From contig NC_009253.1 in NCBI RefSeq assembly GCF_000016165.1, forward strand, positions 2,390,332 through 2,454,331: a stretch of 64,000 nt of DNA, in the 5' to 3' direction. This stretch comes from Desulforamulus reducens MI-1 (lineage in GTDB: Bacteria; Bacillota; Desulfotomaculia; Desulfotomaculales; Desulfotomaculaceae). Both the position numbers and the translations under genes were made by a program. The notes beneath the pieces were generated by a model, which saw only the letters and a list, made by a program, of their open reading frames with translations, searched no databases and had not been told where the DNA came from. The number at the start of each line of letters is the position of its first letter. Positions within the stretch are counted from its first letter, which is position 1. This document shows, one piece after another, positions 18,006 to 26,890 of this stretch.

Positions 18006-19157
18006 CTAACGTTGGGTTTTAATTTTCTTTTCTAATAATAATTGTTTGTATAGATCCATTGTTTTTTCTACCATCAGATTAACGGTGAATTTTTCACTTG
18101 CATGTTTTTGCCCGTTTTGGCCCATGCGATTTAGCCGATCCCTTTCGCCTAACAACCCTGCCAGAGCAACTGCCAATGCCTCCGGGTCCTTGGGTGACAC
18201 TACCAAACCGGTTTTTCCCTCTACAATTGCTTCCGGAACACCACCAACACGGGTAGCCACAACTGGTTTAGACGCGGCCATTGCTTCTAATATGGTTAAA
18301 GGAAGTCCTTCCGTAACAGAGGGCAACACAAAAATATCCAATATTGATAGAATCTCTGGAATATTGTCCCGCTTTCCGGCAAAGATTACCCTGTTTTGCA
18401 GCCCTCTCTCAGAGACTTCTTGTTCCAGTTCCTGCCGCAGCGGACCATCCCCCACCACTAAAAAAGTTACATTATATTCTTTAAGATGGGAAGCTGCCTT
18501 AAGTAAATAACTAACACCCTTTTGCGGGGCAAGACGGGCAATTGTCCCTATGATCATACTCGATTCAGGAATATTAAAGCTTTGTCTTATTTCATTAAGG
18601 TCACTTTGTGTAGTGAATTTTTCAACCTCAATTCCATTGTAAATGGTAGTTAATCGTGTAGGTGATAGATCTTCTTTCACCAATAATTCCTGTTTTAATG
18701 CCTCGGAAACTGTAATAATCCGATCTGTAAATCTCGCTAATATTTTTTCCACCGTCGAGTATATTTTTTTCTTTAACCGAGACCATTCTTCATAAAAAAT
18801 ACTGTTATGAACAGTAAAGATAATCACTGGAGTTCGTGCTATGATCCCTGCCACGCGCCCCACCAGAGCCGCCTTAGAACTATGCGTATGCAAAATAGTT
18901 GTTCTGGATTGATGCAAATATTTAACTAATGTATGTACCACCAAATAGTCTTTGGTTGGTGAAAGTTCCCCTCTCAATGGAATAGGGATAAGATCTACAC
19001 CCATGTCATATAATTCATCCCACATGGATGTTCCTGGTGGACAGGCTACCGTTACAGAAAATTTATTTTTATCAGTATAGCGAATCAAATTAATCAGGTG
19101 GTTTTTCATACCACCTGCTGCGGGCCTTACCACATGCAGAACTTTTATTTTGGTCAA
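18006..19157 (-). CDS. Glycosyltransferase family 4
   Basis: A GT-B fold glycosyltransferase of about 383 residues. The N-terminal part has VLHVVRPAAGGMKNHLINL (GT4 glycine loop). The C-terminal part has GTIARLAPQKG, VGDGPLRQELE, VLPSVTEGLPLTILEAMA and EAIVEGKTGLVV, which bind the sugar nucleotide. No signal or TM segment is seen, so it acts at the cytoplasmic membrane face. TTG 19157 is preferred from an AGGGGTG 6 nt upstream; TTG 19190 or GTG 19166 are alternatives. It is probably co-transcribed with the phosphatase-fold membrane protein. Acceptor is unknown. Confidence 0.85.
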   Translation of the reverse strand: MTKIKVLHVVRPAAGGMKNHLINLIRYTDKNKFSVTVACPPGTSMWDELYDMGVDLIPIPLRGELSPTKDYLVVHTLVKYLHQSRTTILHTHSSKAALVGRVAGIIARTPVIIFTVHNSIFYEEWSRLKKKIYSTVEKILARFTDRIITVSEALKQELLVKEDLSPTRLTTIYNGIEVEKFTTQSDLNEIRQSFNIPESSMIIGTIARLAPQKGVSYLLKAASHLKEYNVTFLVVGDGPLRQELEQEVSERGLQNRVIFAGKRDNIPEILSILDIFVLPSVTEGLPLTILEAMAASKPVVATRVGGVPEAIVEGKTGLVVSPKDPEALAVALAGLLGERDRLNRMGQNGQKHASEKFTVNLMVEKTMDLYKQLLLEKKIKTQR

Positions 19158-19271
19158 CGGTTTCACCCCTGCAATAGTATATCTTCCCAATCCTAACCCT
19201 CGATATGCATCCCACCATTATTCGCCGCCTTTGGTAGACTCTCCTGCCCGTCGATTAGAAAACTTGCACAG

Positions 19272-19296
19272 AAAAAGACCGCCTCTATTGGCGGTC
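19272..19296 (-). terminator. Terminator after the small ferredoxin
   Basis: GACCGCC and GGCGGTC arms around a 6-nt loop, with a T5 tail in the minus direction, seven nt past the ferredoxin stop. Confidence 0.9.
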
Positions 19297-19302
19297 TGCA
19301 AG

Positions 19303-19491
19303 TTAGCTTATTCGAATTGCTTCGGTAGGACAACTTTCCGCGGCGTCCTTAGCCTGATCTTCTTGTCCATCGGGAATCTCATCTACCTTAGCATAGGCTT
19401 TCTCTTCGTCATTCCAATCAAACACCTCAGGACAAGTGTCAATGCAGGCTCCGCAACTAATGCAAAGATCCTGATCTACTGATGCTTTCAT
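19303..19491 (-). CDS. Single [4Fe-4S] ferredoxin
   Basis: A 62-residue acidic ferredoxin. Cys10, Cys13 and Cys16 (CISCGAC) with Cys54 (SCPTEAI) supply one [4Fe-4S] cluster. A further Cys20 could form a disulfide, as in the monocluster ferredoxins of Desulfovibrio and Thermotoga. GGAGGTGTTACT lies before ATG 19491. It is a soluble low-potential electron carrier; the partner is not evident. It is followed by a terminator, so it is likely a single-gene unit or the end of an operon with 19567-19962. Confidence 0.93.
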   Translation of the reverse strand: MKASVDQDLCISCGACIDTCPEVFDWNDEEKAYAKVDEIPDGQEDQAKDAAESCPTEAIRIS

Positions 19492-19566
19492 AGTAACACC
19501 TCCATATAATTTGACAACTTTATTTTGGCTGTCAATAACAGGGATTATTCCCTTTTTCTAAGAATG

Positions 19567-19962
19567 TTAACCATGAATTAGTGCTGGTAAACAACGAGTA
19601 CAAGTCCAAACACTTTCCCCTTTAATTCTGGTTGGCAGAAGTGCTCTATCATGGTCTTCGGCACCACATAGGTGGCATTTGATTTCCACTCCTGGTGGCA
19701 GACTTATTCCTTGCTTCTCTCTATTCTTCATATGTTCTTCAACTGCGTGATGATCAAAGTCAACAGTTTCACGCTCCTCCAGGGATAAAGCCCCGGTGGG
19801 ACAGGTTCCCAAGCAAAAGCCAGCTCCGTCACATAATTCTTCCCTTAAGACCTTTGCTTTGCCGTTTACCAGTTCAATGGCACCTTCTGCACAGGGGGAA
19901 ACACATTGGCCACAGCCAGTACATAGATCTTCATTAATTTTAACAATTTTTCTTATCGCCAT
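19567..19962 (-). CDS. Ferredoxin-like 4Fe-4S protein with C-terminal zinc-ribbon
   Basis: A 131-residue cytoplasmic protein. The first half has [17 protein letters not shown] (C-x2-C-x2-C-x3-C) and [16 protein letters not shown], a two-cluster pattern in which the second motif has its first spacing changed (C-x5-C-x3-C). The second half has [11 protein letters not shown] and [11 protein letters not shown], a CxxC...CxxC pair fit for zinc or rubredoxin-like iron. Proteins with this layout occur in anaerobes beside Hdr or hydrogenase systems, but none is here. Start ATG 19962. Function unknown beyond electron transfer. Confidence 0.85.
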   Translation of the reverse strand: MAIRKIVKINEDLCTGCGQCVSPCAEGAIELVNGKAKVLREELCDGAGFCLGTCPTGALSLEERETVDFDHHAVEEHMKNREKQGISLPPGVEIKCHLCGAEDHDRALLPTRIKGESVWTCTRCLPALIHG

Positions 19963-20075
19963 ATTTATTACTCCTTATTTTTTTATATTTGTGCCCCATC
20001 CTACAAATTTAATGTTATTAAAAATTAAATTTGTCTTTGGAACGAATTTCTTTTTCCATTGTATCTATAAAAAAG

Positions 20076-20102
20076 TAAAAATGGTGTGATTTTCATCACA
20101 CC
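20076..20102 (-). terminator. Terminator after the 71-residue unknown gene
   Basis: GGTGTGA and TCACACC arms around a short loop, then ATTTTTACTTTTTT in the minus direction; it begins directly at the stop codon of 20103-20318. Confidence 0.85.
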
Positions 20103-20318
20103 CTAATAGTGATCTCTCCCCGTATCCAATCTTTTTTCTTCATCTAAACCAACTGTTGCAAATAATTGTTTAAACTTTAAAAAATCCTCTAGGCTCATTA
20201 CTTCCGTATTGGAATAAAATATTCTTCCAATGTTGTTTACAGCCCCCCAGGTAACTTTCACAATATCTTTATCAAACCCTTTAGTCGTTTTTGTCTTAAT
20301 AAATAACTTAACGGTCAT
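20103..20318 (-). CDS. Hypothetical protein, 71 residues
   Basis: A small soluble, charged protein without Cys. I do not recognise the family. AGGTGATGCA directly before ATG 20318 and an immediate terminator support a real gene. It begins with a Lys-rich strand (VKLFIKTKTTKGFD) and ends with acidic and basic pairs. It stands alone between the ferredoxin genes and the Cys-rich peptide gene. Confidence 0.7.
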   Translation of the reverse strand: MTVKLFIKTKTTKGFDKDIVKVTWGAVNNIGRIFYSNTEVMSLEDFLKFKQLFATVGLDEEKRLDTGRDHY

Positions 20319-20392
20319 TGCATCACCTGCTTAAGTCAAAATTCCTTCAACTAATTATAACAAACATTGGGAGCCCTGTATTATTTAAAAAT

Positions 20393-20422
20393 AAAAAGAA
20401 CAGGCATCCATCCCCGTTCTTC
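20393..20422 (-). terminator. Terminator after the Cys-rich peptide gene
   Basis: AAGAAC and GTTCTT arms with G-C pairs in the centre, followed by TTTTTATTTTT in the minus direction. Confidence 0.75.
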
Positions 20423-20444
20423 TTTAGAAATAGTTTTGTAAATA

Positions 20445-20474
20445 CATATAGGAAAGCCTAAACTTTCCTATATG
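20445..20474 (-). repeat. Perfect inverted repeat 3' of the Cys-rich peptide gene
   Basis: CATATAGGAAAG and CTTTCCTATATG arms around CCTAAA, 13 nt after the peptide stop codon and just before a true terminator. It may protect the 3' end or act as a first terminator. Confidence 0.7.
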
Positions 20475-20487
20475 CTAAAAAGTGTTA

Positions 20488-20622
20488 CTACCGGCAATCA
20501 GAGGATATTTGGCCGCAGCTATCAGAAGTGGAACTGCAAGTGCTAGGACAATCACTAGCACAGCTGGAATTCATTTGTTCCATTTCTTCTTGAGCCTTGG
20601 AAGTACGTTTCTCTTTAGCCAT
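20488..20622 (-). CDS. Small Cys/Ser-rich peptide, 44 residues
   Basis: A peptide with a charged N-terminal half (MAKEKRTSKAQEEMEQM) and a C-terminal half rich in Cys, Ser and Thr (Cys21, 25, 29, 36 and 43). ATG 20622 is fixed by AGGAGGTGTTACATTT upstream; longer readings have no support. The leader-plus-Cys-core layout is like precursors of ranthipeptides such as SCIFF, but there are five Cys, not six, the sequence does not match SCIFF, and no radical-SAM enzyme is adjacent. A metal-binding role is also possible. Not recognised. Confidence 0.75.
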   Translation of the reverse strand: MAKEKRTSKAQEEMEQMNSSCASDCPSTCSSTSDSCGQISSDCR

Positions 20623-20694
20623 AAATGTAACACCTCCTGATCTTATAGTACCCAATCTTAGACAGATCAATCCTGTCAGAATTAATCATTTTAC

Positions 20695-20705
20695 TGGTCT
20701 GACCA
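20695..20705 (+). promoter_or_regulatory. Upstream FadR-type operator of the third lactate permease
   Basis: A perfect TGGTCTGACCA, identical to the site before lctP at 5691. A partial second copy (ATCTGACCAAT, 20713-20723) follows. It lies about 70 nt upstream of the -35 of the likely promoter, so a second contact point is plausible. Confidence 0.6.
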
Positions 20706-20772
20706 TACTACCATCTGACCAATATTGTGAATGTTTTAATTTTTAAAAATATTTTATAAATGATGAAGGATT

Positions 20773-20799
20773 TTGACGAAAAAAGTTTAATTATATACT
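20773..20799 (+). promoter_or_regulatory. Likely promoter of the third lactate permease
   Basis: TTTGAC/TTGACG (-35) and TATACT (-10, 20794-20799) are separated by 15-16 nt. The operator-like AGGTCAGGCCA begins 4 nt after the -10, so a bound repressor would cover the start site. Confidence 0.5.
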
Positions 20800-20802
20800 C
20801 AG

Positions 20803-20813
20803 AGGTCAGGCCA
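20803..20813 (+). promoter_or_regulatory. Downstream FadR-type operator of the third lactate permease
   Basis: AGGTCAGGCCA differs from the perfect palindrome at two positions. The extended match GAGGTCAGGCCACT is shared with AAGGTCAGACCACT of the first permease, and both lie right after the -10. Confidence 0.5.
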
Positions 20814-21115
20814 CTAGATTTTCATGCCAAACTTTAAAGCTATTAAACTTTTTATAATATTTATAATAAACAAAGGAGGTTTTCAATTCAAAACATTGTA
20901 TATATTTATGTATTTTTTGGTCATACCATTAAATATTCATACTTGTATATCTTCATGCCGTGTAAGTTTTTTAACTAAAATACATGTTTCCCTAGATATG
21001 GAGCTTTATAATTTTTCATTGTTATTATTACCAATCTTAGGAGGTGATTTTCAAAAACAAACTTAATAGGGAGGCGGCATAAAAAATAAGAACATAGTAA
21101 GGAGGTCCTCTAAAT

Positions 21116-22777
21116 ATGTTAGCTTTTATGGCATTTTTGCCTATTTTAGTAACAATAGTCTTAATGGCAGCTTTCAACTGGCCTGCCAAAAGAGCACTAC
21201 CCTTATCCTTAGTGTTAAGCGGTGGTATTGCTTTAACCGTATGGCAAATGGATTTCCAACACGTAATCGGTTATTCTGTCTTTGGTTTCTTAAAGGCTAT
21301 TGATGTACTTATTATTATCTTTGGTGCAATTTTAATTCTGAATACTATGAAAATATCTGGCGCCATGACCACCATTAACAATGGGTTCAACGGCATCACC
21401 AAGGACCGTCGTATTCAGGCTGTCATTATTGGTTGGATGTTTGGTGCCTTCATTGAAGGTGCAGCCGGTTTTGGTACTCCCGCCGCAATTTGCGGTCCCC
21501 TGCTGGTAGGTCTAGGGTTTCCTCCCCTAGCTGCAGCAATGGTAGCACTTATTTTTAACAGTACCCCTGTTTCCTTCGGTGCAGTTGGCACCCCTGTGTT
21601 CGGCGCCATGAGTACCCTTGCCGGCAACTTAAGCCAGGTTGGTGCTGATCAGGAAGCCTTTAAATTAATTATGACCAAATGGGTCGCTATTCCCCACGGT
21701 CTGGTTGGTGTATTTATTCCTTTATTAGGTCTCTGCATGTTAACCAAGTTTTTTAGCGAAGAAAAATCCATTAAGCCAGGTTTGGCTGCTGCTCCCTTCG
21801 CAATTTTTGCCGGTTTAGCTTTCGTTATTCCTTATATCGCCACTGCAGCTTTCTTAGGTCCCGAATTCCCTTCTCTGGTGGGTGCTTTTATCGGTCTGCC
21901 TATCGTTCTGTTAGCTGCTAAGTCTGGTTTCTTAGTTCCTAAGGATTCCTGGGATTTCCCGGACAAGTCCAAGTGGGAAAAAGACTGGAAGTCTGTTATC
22001 GAAGATAAAGGGGACACCGGTGAGGCTAAAATGTCTTTGGCAAAGGCCTGGGCTCCCTATGCTTTAATTGCTATTATCCTGGTTGTAACCCGTATTCCTT
22101 CTTTGGGCCTAAAGGCTGTATTGGCTGCTCAAAAGATTACCATCCCTAACATTATGGGAATTGAAGGCTTAAATTATGGTTTGCAGTGGGCTTACCTGCC
22201 CGGAACCATTCCCTTTATCCTGGTTGCTATGATAACTGCCGTAATTCATGGTATGAGTGCACAGCAAGTTAAGCAAGCCTGGACGAACACCTTTAAGCAA
22301 ATTACCGGGGCTGCCATCGCCCTCTTTGCTGGTGTAGCATTAGTTCAACTTATGCTGAACTCCGGTACCAATGCTGGCAATCTACCCAGTATGATGACTG
22401 CTATGGCTCAGGCTGCCGCTGCTATTTCCGGAGATGCCTTCCCCTTCTTTGCACCTTTTATTGGTGTACTGGGTGCCTTTATTTCCGGTTCCAACACGGT
22501 ATCAAACATCCTGTTCTCTTCATTCCAGTTTGAAACCGCCCGGATTCTGGCCATGCCCGAAGTATTAGTTGTGGGTCTGCAGATTATCGGTGGTGCAGTT
22601 GGTAATATGATTTGCGTTAACAACGTTGTTGCAGTATGCGCTACGGTGGGTACCATCGGTGTTGAGGGTAAGATAATCAGAAGAAATGCCATTCCCTGCT
22701 TCATTTACGGGATTATCGTAGCTTCCGTGGTGGCTGCCATGATCTACAGTGGCTTCAATCCTTTCCCACTTAAGTAG
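21116..22777 (+). CDS. lctP: L-lactate permease, second subtype
   Basis: A 553-residue LctP-family symporter with about 13 TM helices. It keeps the core motif [19 protein letters not shown] near residue 120 and [19 protein letters not shown] near 460, but the C-terminal motif is [17 protein letters not shown] instead of the SGG-AKMISP of the two other copies, so it is from a separate branch of the family. ATG 21116 follows AAGGAGG by about 10 nt. The gene is monocistronic, with an upstream FadR-type operator pair and a strong terminator. The leader is long (about 300 nt) and holds several orphan Shine-Dalgarno sequences. Confidence 0.93.
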   Translation: MLAFMAFLPILVTIVLMAAFNWPAKRALPLSLVLSGGIALTVWQMDFQHVIGYSVFGFLKAIDVLIIIFGAILILNTMKISGAMTTINNGFNGITKDRRIQAVIIGWMFGAFIEGAAGFGTPAAICGPLLVGLGFPPLAAAMVALIFNSTPVSFGAVGTPVFGAMSTLAGNLSQVGADQEAFKLIMTKWVAIPHGLVGVFIPLLGLCMLTKFFSEEKSIKPGLAAAPFAIFAGLAFVIPYIATAAFLGPEFPSLVGAFIGLPIVLLAAKSGFLVPKDSWDFPDKSKWEKDWKSVIEDKGDTGEAKMSLAKAWAPYALIAIILVVTRIPSLGLKAVLAAQKITIPNIMGIEGLNYGLQWAYLPGTIPFILVAMITAVIHGMSAQQVKQAWTNTFKQITGAAIALFAGVALVQLMLNSGTNAGNLPSMMTAMAQAAAAISGDAFPFFAPFIGVLGAFISGSNTVSNILFSSFQFETARILAMPEVLVVGLQIIGGAVGNMICVNNVVAVCATVGTIGVEGKIIRRNAIPCFIYGIIVASVVAAMIYSGFNPFPLK

Positions 22778-22793
22778 TTAGATACTATTGGTA

Positions 22794-22827
22794 AAAAATC
22801 CCTGGAATCAACTCCAGGGATTTTTTT
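22794..22827 (+). terminator. Terminator between convergent lactate permease and corrinoid activator genes
   Basis: AAAATCCCTGGA and TCCAGGGATTTT arms with a 6-nt loop and a T7 tail on the plus strand; A-rich left flank means it should also stop the minus-strand operon. Confidence 0.92.
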
Positions 22828-22835
22828 ATGCTTTA

Positions 22836-24455
22836 TTAGTATTCCTTATCTGGAAAATTAATATGCTCAAGAAACAACCTTTGATACCTGACATCACTGG
22901 CTAATTCCAGATGTTTAAAGGATCTTTGCAAATACTCTGCCTCTTTTCTTGCTTTATAAGAAAGCAATATACTAATTGCCCCAGCGCCTGCTGCATTACC
23001 TACCTGCCGAACCTTTGACAAGGGCAGTCTGCCTAACAGTCCAATTCTCTTGGCATTGGCGGCATTCAAGTAGTTACCAAACCCTCCTGCCAGTTGCACA
23101 CTATCAATTTTTTCCGGAGCAATCCCAGCCTCTTTTAAAACTACTTCAATACCCGCTGCAATGGCCGCTTTGGCCAGTTGCACCTCCCGGATATCTTGCT
23201 GGGTGATGGCCACACGCTCTGCCAGGAAAAAACAACTTTCCGGTTCTTTTTTTATCCTCTGTTTGATCCTAAATGATATCACCGGAGACAATTCTGAGGG
23301 TTCTCTCATACGTCCAGTGCTGTGGAGAATACCTAAACGAAGCATTTCGGCAAGGGCATCCACCAGCCCGGAGCCACAAATCCCCTGTGGGTTACTTCCC
23401 CCTATTACTGCCGCCTGTACATCAAAATCAATATTCACCTTATCAATGGCACCAGAGCTGGCTATCATGCCGTGATGGATGTTTCCACCCTCTAGGGCAG
23501 GTCCTGCCGGGGCAGAGGCGGCCAGCAATTGTTCTCCAGACTGTAATATAATTTCCCCATTGGTGCCGATATCCACCAGCATTTGTGTTTCATTGTTCTG
23601 GCCAAAATTTTGTGCCAGGGCTGCAGCCAATGCATCGGAACCAACAAAGCCGCCAATAAAGGGTGGAAAGTAACAAATTGCTTTATCCACTGCTCCCAAG
23701 CCCAGCTCAAAGGCAGTTTTATAAAAGGGACCCTTTGCGTAAGGTTGAAAGGGGGCTGTGGCCAGACCCTGCAGCGGCAACTGCAGTAGCATGTGCATCA
23801 TGGGTGTATTGCCCACGGTTACAATCTCTCGGATTTGCTTTACCTTAACCTTAGCTTGGCGGCAACAATCTAAAAACAGTGCTTCTATACTTTGTAGTAA
23901 GGCCCGTCGAATTTGACGGTAATTTTCCTCACTCTGTATAGCATAGGCCAGACGAGAAATAACATCCGAGCCATAAGGGAATTGACCATTTTGGTGTGAA
24001 ACCACTGACAAGGATTTTCCCTCAAAAAGATCGTAAAGGTAGCCAACCATGGTGGTGGTTCCTACATCCACCGCCAGACCCAAGGGCACACCTTCCTGCT
24101 CTGGACTGTCTAAAACAAATCCGGTCCGGTGATTTAAATTACCATTTCCGTCTAATAGAAACACAGGGTCCGGCAGAATCCCCTTGGTATTACCTTCTTC
24201 CAAGATCACCATTTCCCCCATGGGAGGCACTTCCACTGTTATATTTTGAAAAATAGGGGTGTGACAGGCCAGAACCCACTTCTCCATATCTCCCGGCCGA
24301 TAAACTTTAACTCGGCACTTGCCGCAGCGCCCGTTACCCCCACAGGGAGCTGTTAGACAAATACCACCTAACCTGGCAGCTTCCAAAATTGTGATACCAA
24401 CCGGCACTTCCACAGTAACTCCCACTGGTTGAAAGATAACCTTTATTTTATCCAA
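22836..24455 (-). CDS. RACo-type reductive activator of corrinoid protein
   Basis: A 539-residue protein. Residues 1-80 are a [2Fe-2S] ferredoxin domain with CGGNGRCGKC and LACHT Cys ligands. A linker follows, then an ASKHA ATPase domain (DUF4445) with LAVDVGTTTMVGYLYD, LVDIGTNGEI, GICGSGLVDAL and LAGGFGNYLNAANA. Proteins of this family (RACo, RamA) use ATP to drive electron transfer to inactive Co(II) corrinoids. Its place 12 nt after metH points to the MetH cobalamin as target. TTG 24455 is the start, after AGAGG. It is the last gene of the SAM-riboswitch operon. Confidence 0.92.
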   Translation of the reverse strand: MDKIKVIFQPVGVTVEVPVGITILEAARLGGICLTAPCGGNGRCGKCRVKVYRPGDMEKWVLACHTPIFQNITVEVPPMGEMVILEEGNTKGILPDPVFLLDGNGNLNHRTGFVLDSPEQEGVPLGLAVDVGTTTMVGYLYDLFEGKSLSVVSHQNGQFPYGSDVISRLAYAIQSEENYRQIRRALLQSIEALFLDCCRQAKVKVKQIREIVTVGNTPMMHMLLQLPLQGLATAPFQPYAKGPFYKTAFELGLGAVDKAICYFPPFIGGFVGSDALAAALAQNFGQNNETQMLVDIGTNGEIILQSGEQLLAASAPAGPALEGGNIHHGMIASSGAIDKVNIDFDVQAAVIGGSNPQGICGSGLVDALAEMLRLGILHSTGRMREPSELSPVISFRIKQRIKKEPESCFFLAERVAITQQDIREVQLAKAAIAAGIEVVLKEAGIAPEKIDSVQLAGGFGNYLNAANAKRIGLLGRLPLSKVRQVGNAAGAGAISILLSYKARKEAEYLQRSFKHLELASDVRYQRLFLEHINFPDKEY

Positions 24456-24467
24456 AGTAGCTTACCT

Positions 24468-26870
24468 CTAACTGGCTAATTTTTTGGCAACATTCACAGC
24501 TTCTACCGCATCAATGGCATAACCGTCTGCACCAATCTCCCTTGCATAATGTTCTGTAACTGCGGCGCCCCCTACCATTACTTTGCAGTTTAGACCTTGT
24601 TCTTTGACCAACTTGATTATTTCCTGCATATGCACCATTGTAGTGGTCATAAGGGCACTCAGCCCTATAATATTTGCCTTTTGTTCTGCAGCCACCCGGA
24701 GGATCTCCTCATTGGCTACATTTTTTCCCAGATCAATGACCTCGAAGCCGTGGTTGGCCAGCATGACCGAAACAATGTTTTTGCCAATGTCGTGAATATC
24801 TCCCTTAACAGTGGCCAGTACAACGGTACCCGCCTTCTTGGCAGGTCCTTTGGCTAATTCCGGTCTAAGTCGTTCAAAGCTTTTGGTCATGGTTTCTCCA
24901 GCCATCATCAGTTGAGGTAAAAAGTAAATACCTGCTCCATACCTCCGTCCCACTTCTTCGATTCCTGGTATCAAAGCCTTGTCCAGCAGTTCCATGGGCG
25001 ACAAACCTGTTTTCAGAGCTTCATTAATATAGGAAACAATATTATCTTTATCTCCGGACAACACTGCTTGATACAAAATATCCAGGGGAGTGGAAGCCTT
25101 CATCTGTTCACCCGTTGTTTCCATTTTGCTACCATTGTGGGTCTGTTGTTCTATGGCAATGTATTTTTCTGCCCGTACGTCTCTACCGGTAAGAACTGCG
25201 GAAGCCCTAAGGGTCTCCATCATACGCTGATCCTGAGGATTTAGGATGGCTGCATCTAAACCTGCGTTTAAGGCCATGGCAAAGAAGGCCGCATTTATTA
25301 ATACACGGTTAGGTAACCCAAAGGACACATTACTAACTCCCAAACTAGTGGTGATTTGCAGTTTCTGCTTAACCAGCCGGATGGCTTCCAGCGTCTCCGG
25401 CACTCCTTCCGGTTGGGCACTGACAGTTAGCACCAGGCAATCCATCATCAAATCATCTCTTGGGATACCCATTGCCTCGGTTCTTTCTACCAGTCTGCGG
25501 GCCACTGCCAATCTGCCTGCAGCTGTGGGTGGGATTCCTTCATCATCCAGAGTAAGTCCAATGAGGGCAGCTCCATATCGCTTGGCCAAAGGAAGAATGG
25601 TTTCAATGCTGTTCTCCTCACCGTTCACAGAATTAATAAGGGCTTTACCATGATAAAGTTTTAAGGCATGTTCAATGACTGTGGGGTCGGTGCTGTCAAT
25701 ACAAAGGGGTGCCTCTACCAAAACCTGTACCGCTTGGACAGCCCGTTCCATGGCAGCCACCTGATCGACTCCCCCCACACCGACATTAACATCTAAAATC
25801 TCTGCCCCTGCCTGTACCTGAGTCAAGGCATCCCGGCGGGTAATCTCTGTTTTTCCCTCCCGAATTTCTGCCTGTAGGGCCTTTTTACCTGTAGGATTAA
25901 GGCGCTCCCCAATGGCCACAGGAACTCCGCTGGGCTGGATGGTTACGGTCTTTACTCGACTGGCCACCCTCAGACCAAACCTTTTATTGCGACACTTTGG
26001 TTTTAGTTTTTTCACCTGTTGGTAAATGGCCTGGATATGTTTTGGCGTGGTTCCACAGCAGCCTCCTAAAATGGATGCCCCATAATCCACGAAACGTTGT
26101 GCATACTCCGCCATAATCTCCGGTGTTTCCCTAAAAACTGTTTTTCCTCCAATAATTTCTGGCATACCCGCATTGGGTGAAACCAACACCGGTAAATTAG
26201 TACTTTCTGTAAGCTTCCTGACCACACCCTCCAATTGACGGGGCCCCACCGAGCAATTGACCCCAATGGCTGCAATACCAAGCCTTTCTGCCACCACCGC
26301 AGCAGTCTCCGGGTCTGTTCCTGTAAAGGTCCTGCCAGTTTCATCAAAGGTGAAACTGGCCACCACCGGTACATCTCCGGCGTCGGCCGCAGCAATAAGG
26401 GCTGCACGCATTTCTCCAATATCTCCAAAGGTTTCAAAGAGAATTAAATCCACACCGGCTTCCACCATCGCCGCACATTGCTCATAAAACTGCTGATAAG
26501 CTTCTTCAAAGGTCATGGTGCCCAGTGGTTGTAAAAACTTACCTAAGGGTCCCACGGAACCGGCTACCATAGCCCCGTAGGGCTGGGCCACCTCCTTTGC
26601 CAGTTTAACTGCTGCCTGATTAATCTCCTTAACCTGATCACCCAAATGATAATCTGCCAGTTTTAATTGTATGGCCCCAAAGGTGTTGGTGGTGATAATG
26701 TCAGCCCCTGCTTCTAAATAAAGTTTATGTATCTCTTTAACGGCTTCCGGGTGACTAAGGTTCCATTCCTCAGGGCACCAACCCCCTGGCAGACCCCTCT
26801 GCTGCAACAGTGTACCCATTGCGCCATCAATGATGAGAACTTCTTTTTTTACTCTTTTCCTAAAAGACAA
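24468..26870 (-). CDS. metH: Cobalamin-dependent methionine synthase without reactivation domain
   Basis: An 800-residue methyltransferase, about 400 residues shorter than E. coli MetH. In order: homocysteine-binding domain (about 1-290, zinc Cys in GVNCSVGP and LGGCCGTTPKH), pterin/methyl-THF domain (about 320-580, EILDVNVGVGG and CIDSTDPT), cap domain (about 590-680) and B12 domain (about 690-800, with VKGDIHDIGKNIV, whose His ligates cobalt, and GLSALMTTTM). The C-terminal SAM reactivation domain is absent and is supplied by the gene upstream. TTG 26870 follows GGGGAG by 7 nt. Confidence 0.95.
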   Translation of the reverse strand: MSFRKRVKKEVLIIDGAMGTLLQQRGLPGGWCPEEWNLSHPEAVKEIHKLYLEAGADIITTNTFGAIQLKLADYHLGDQVKEINQAAVKLAKEVAQPYGAMVAGSVGPLGKFLQPLGTMTFEEAYQQFYEQCAAMVEAGVDLILFETFGDIGEMRAALIAAADAGDVPVVASFTFDETGRTFTGTDPETAAVVAERLGIAAIGVNCSVGPRQLEGVVRKLTESTNLPVLVSPNAGMPEIIGGKTVFRETPEIMAEYAQRFVDYGASILGGCCGTTPKHIQAIYQQVKKLKPKCRNKRFGLRVASRVKTVTIQPSGVPVAIGERLNPTGKKALQAEIREGKTEITRRDALTQVQAGAEILDVNVGVGGVDQVAAMERAVQAVQVLVEAPLCIDSTDPTVIEHALKLYHGKALINSVNGEENSIETILPLAKRYGAALIGLTLDDEGIPPTAAGRLAVARRLVERTEAMGIPRDDLMMDCLVLTVSAQPEGVPETLEAIRLVKQKLQITTSLGVSNVSFGLPNRVLINAAFFAMALNAGLDAAILNPQDQRMMETLRASAVLTGRDVRAEKYIAIEQQTHNGSKMETTGEQMKASTPLDILYQAVLSGDKDNIVSYINEALKTGLSPMELLDKALIPGIEEVGRRYGAGIYFLPQLMMAGETMTKSFERLRPELAKGPAKKAGTVVLATVKGDIHDIGKNIVSVMLANHGFEVIDLGKNVANEEILRVAAEQKANIIGLSALMTTTMVHMQEIIKLVKEQGLNCKVMVGGAAVTEHYAREIGADGYAIDAVEAVNVAKKLAS

Positions 26871-26890
26871 TTTCTTTCTCCCCTTCCATC

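Noticed and set aside
15735-19157. Calling the phosphatase-fold protein and GT4 a lipoteichoic acid synthesis locus
   Set aside because: The fold is in the right superfamily, but topology is reversed (large C-terminal TM block) and no LtaS signature or partner gene is present.
20488-20622. Calling the Cys-rich peptide a SCIFF precursor
   Set aside because: Five Cys in a different spacing and no adjacent radical-SAM maturase; kept only as an unknown peptide.
20824-21066. 80-codon plus-strand frame upstream of the third lactate permease
   Set aside because: Low-complexity hydrophobic translation of AT-rich DNA, no Shine-Dalgarno at its ATG, and it covers the likely permease leader.
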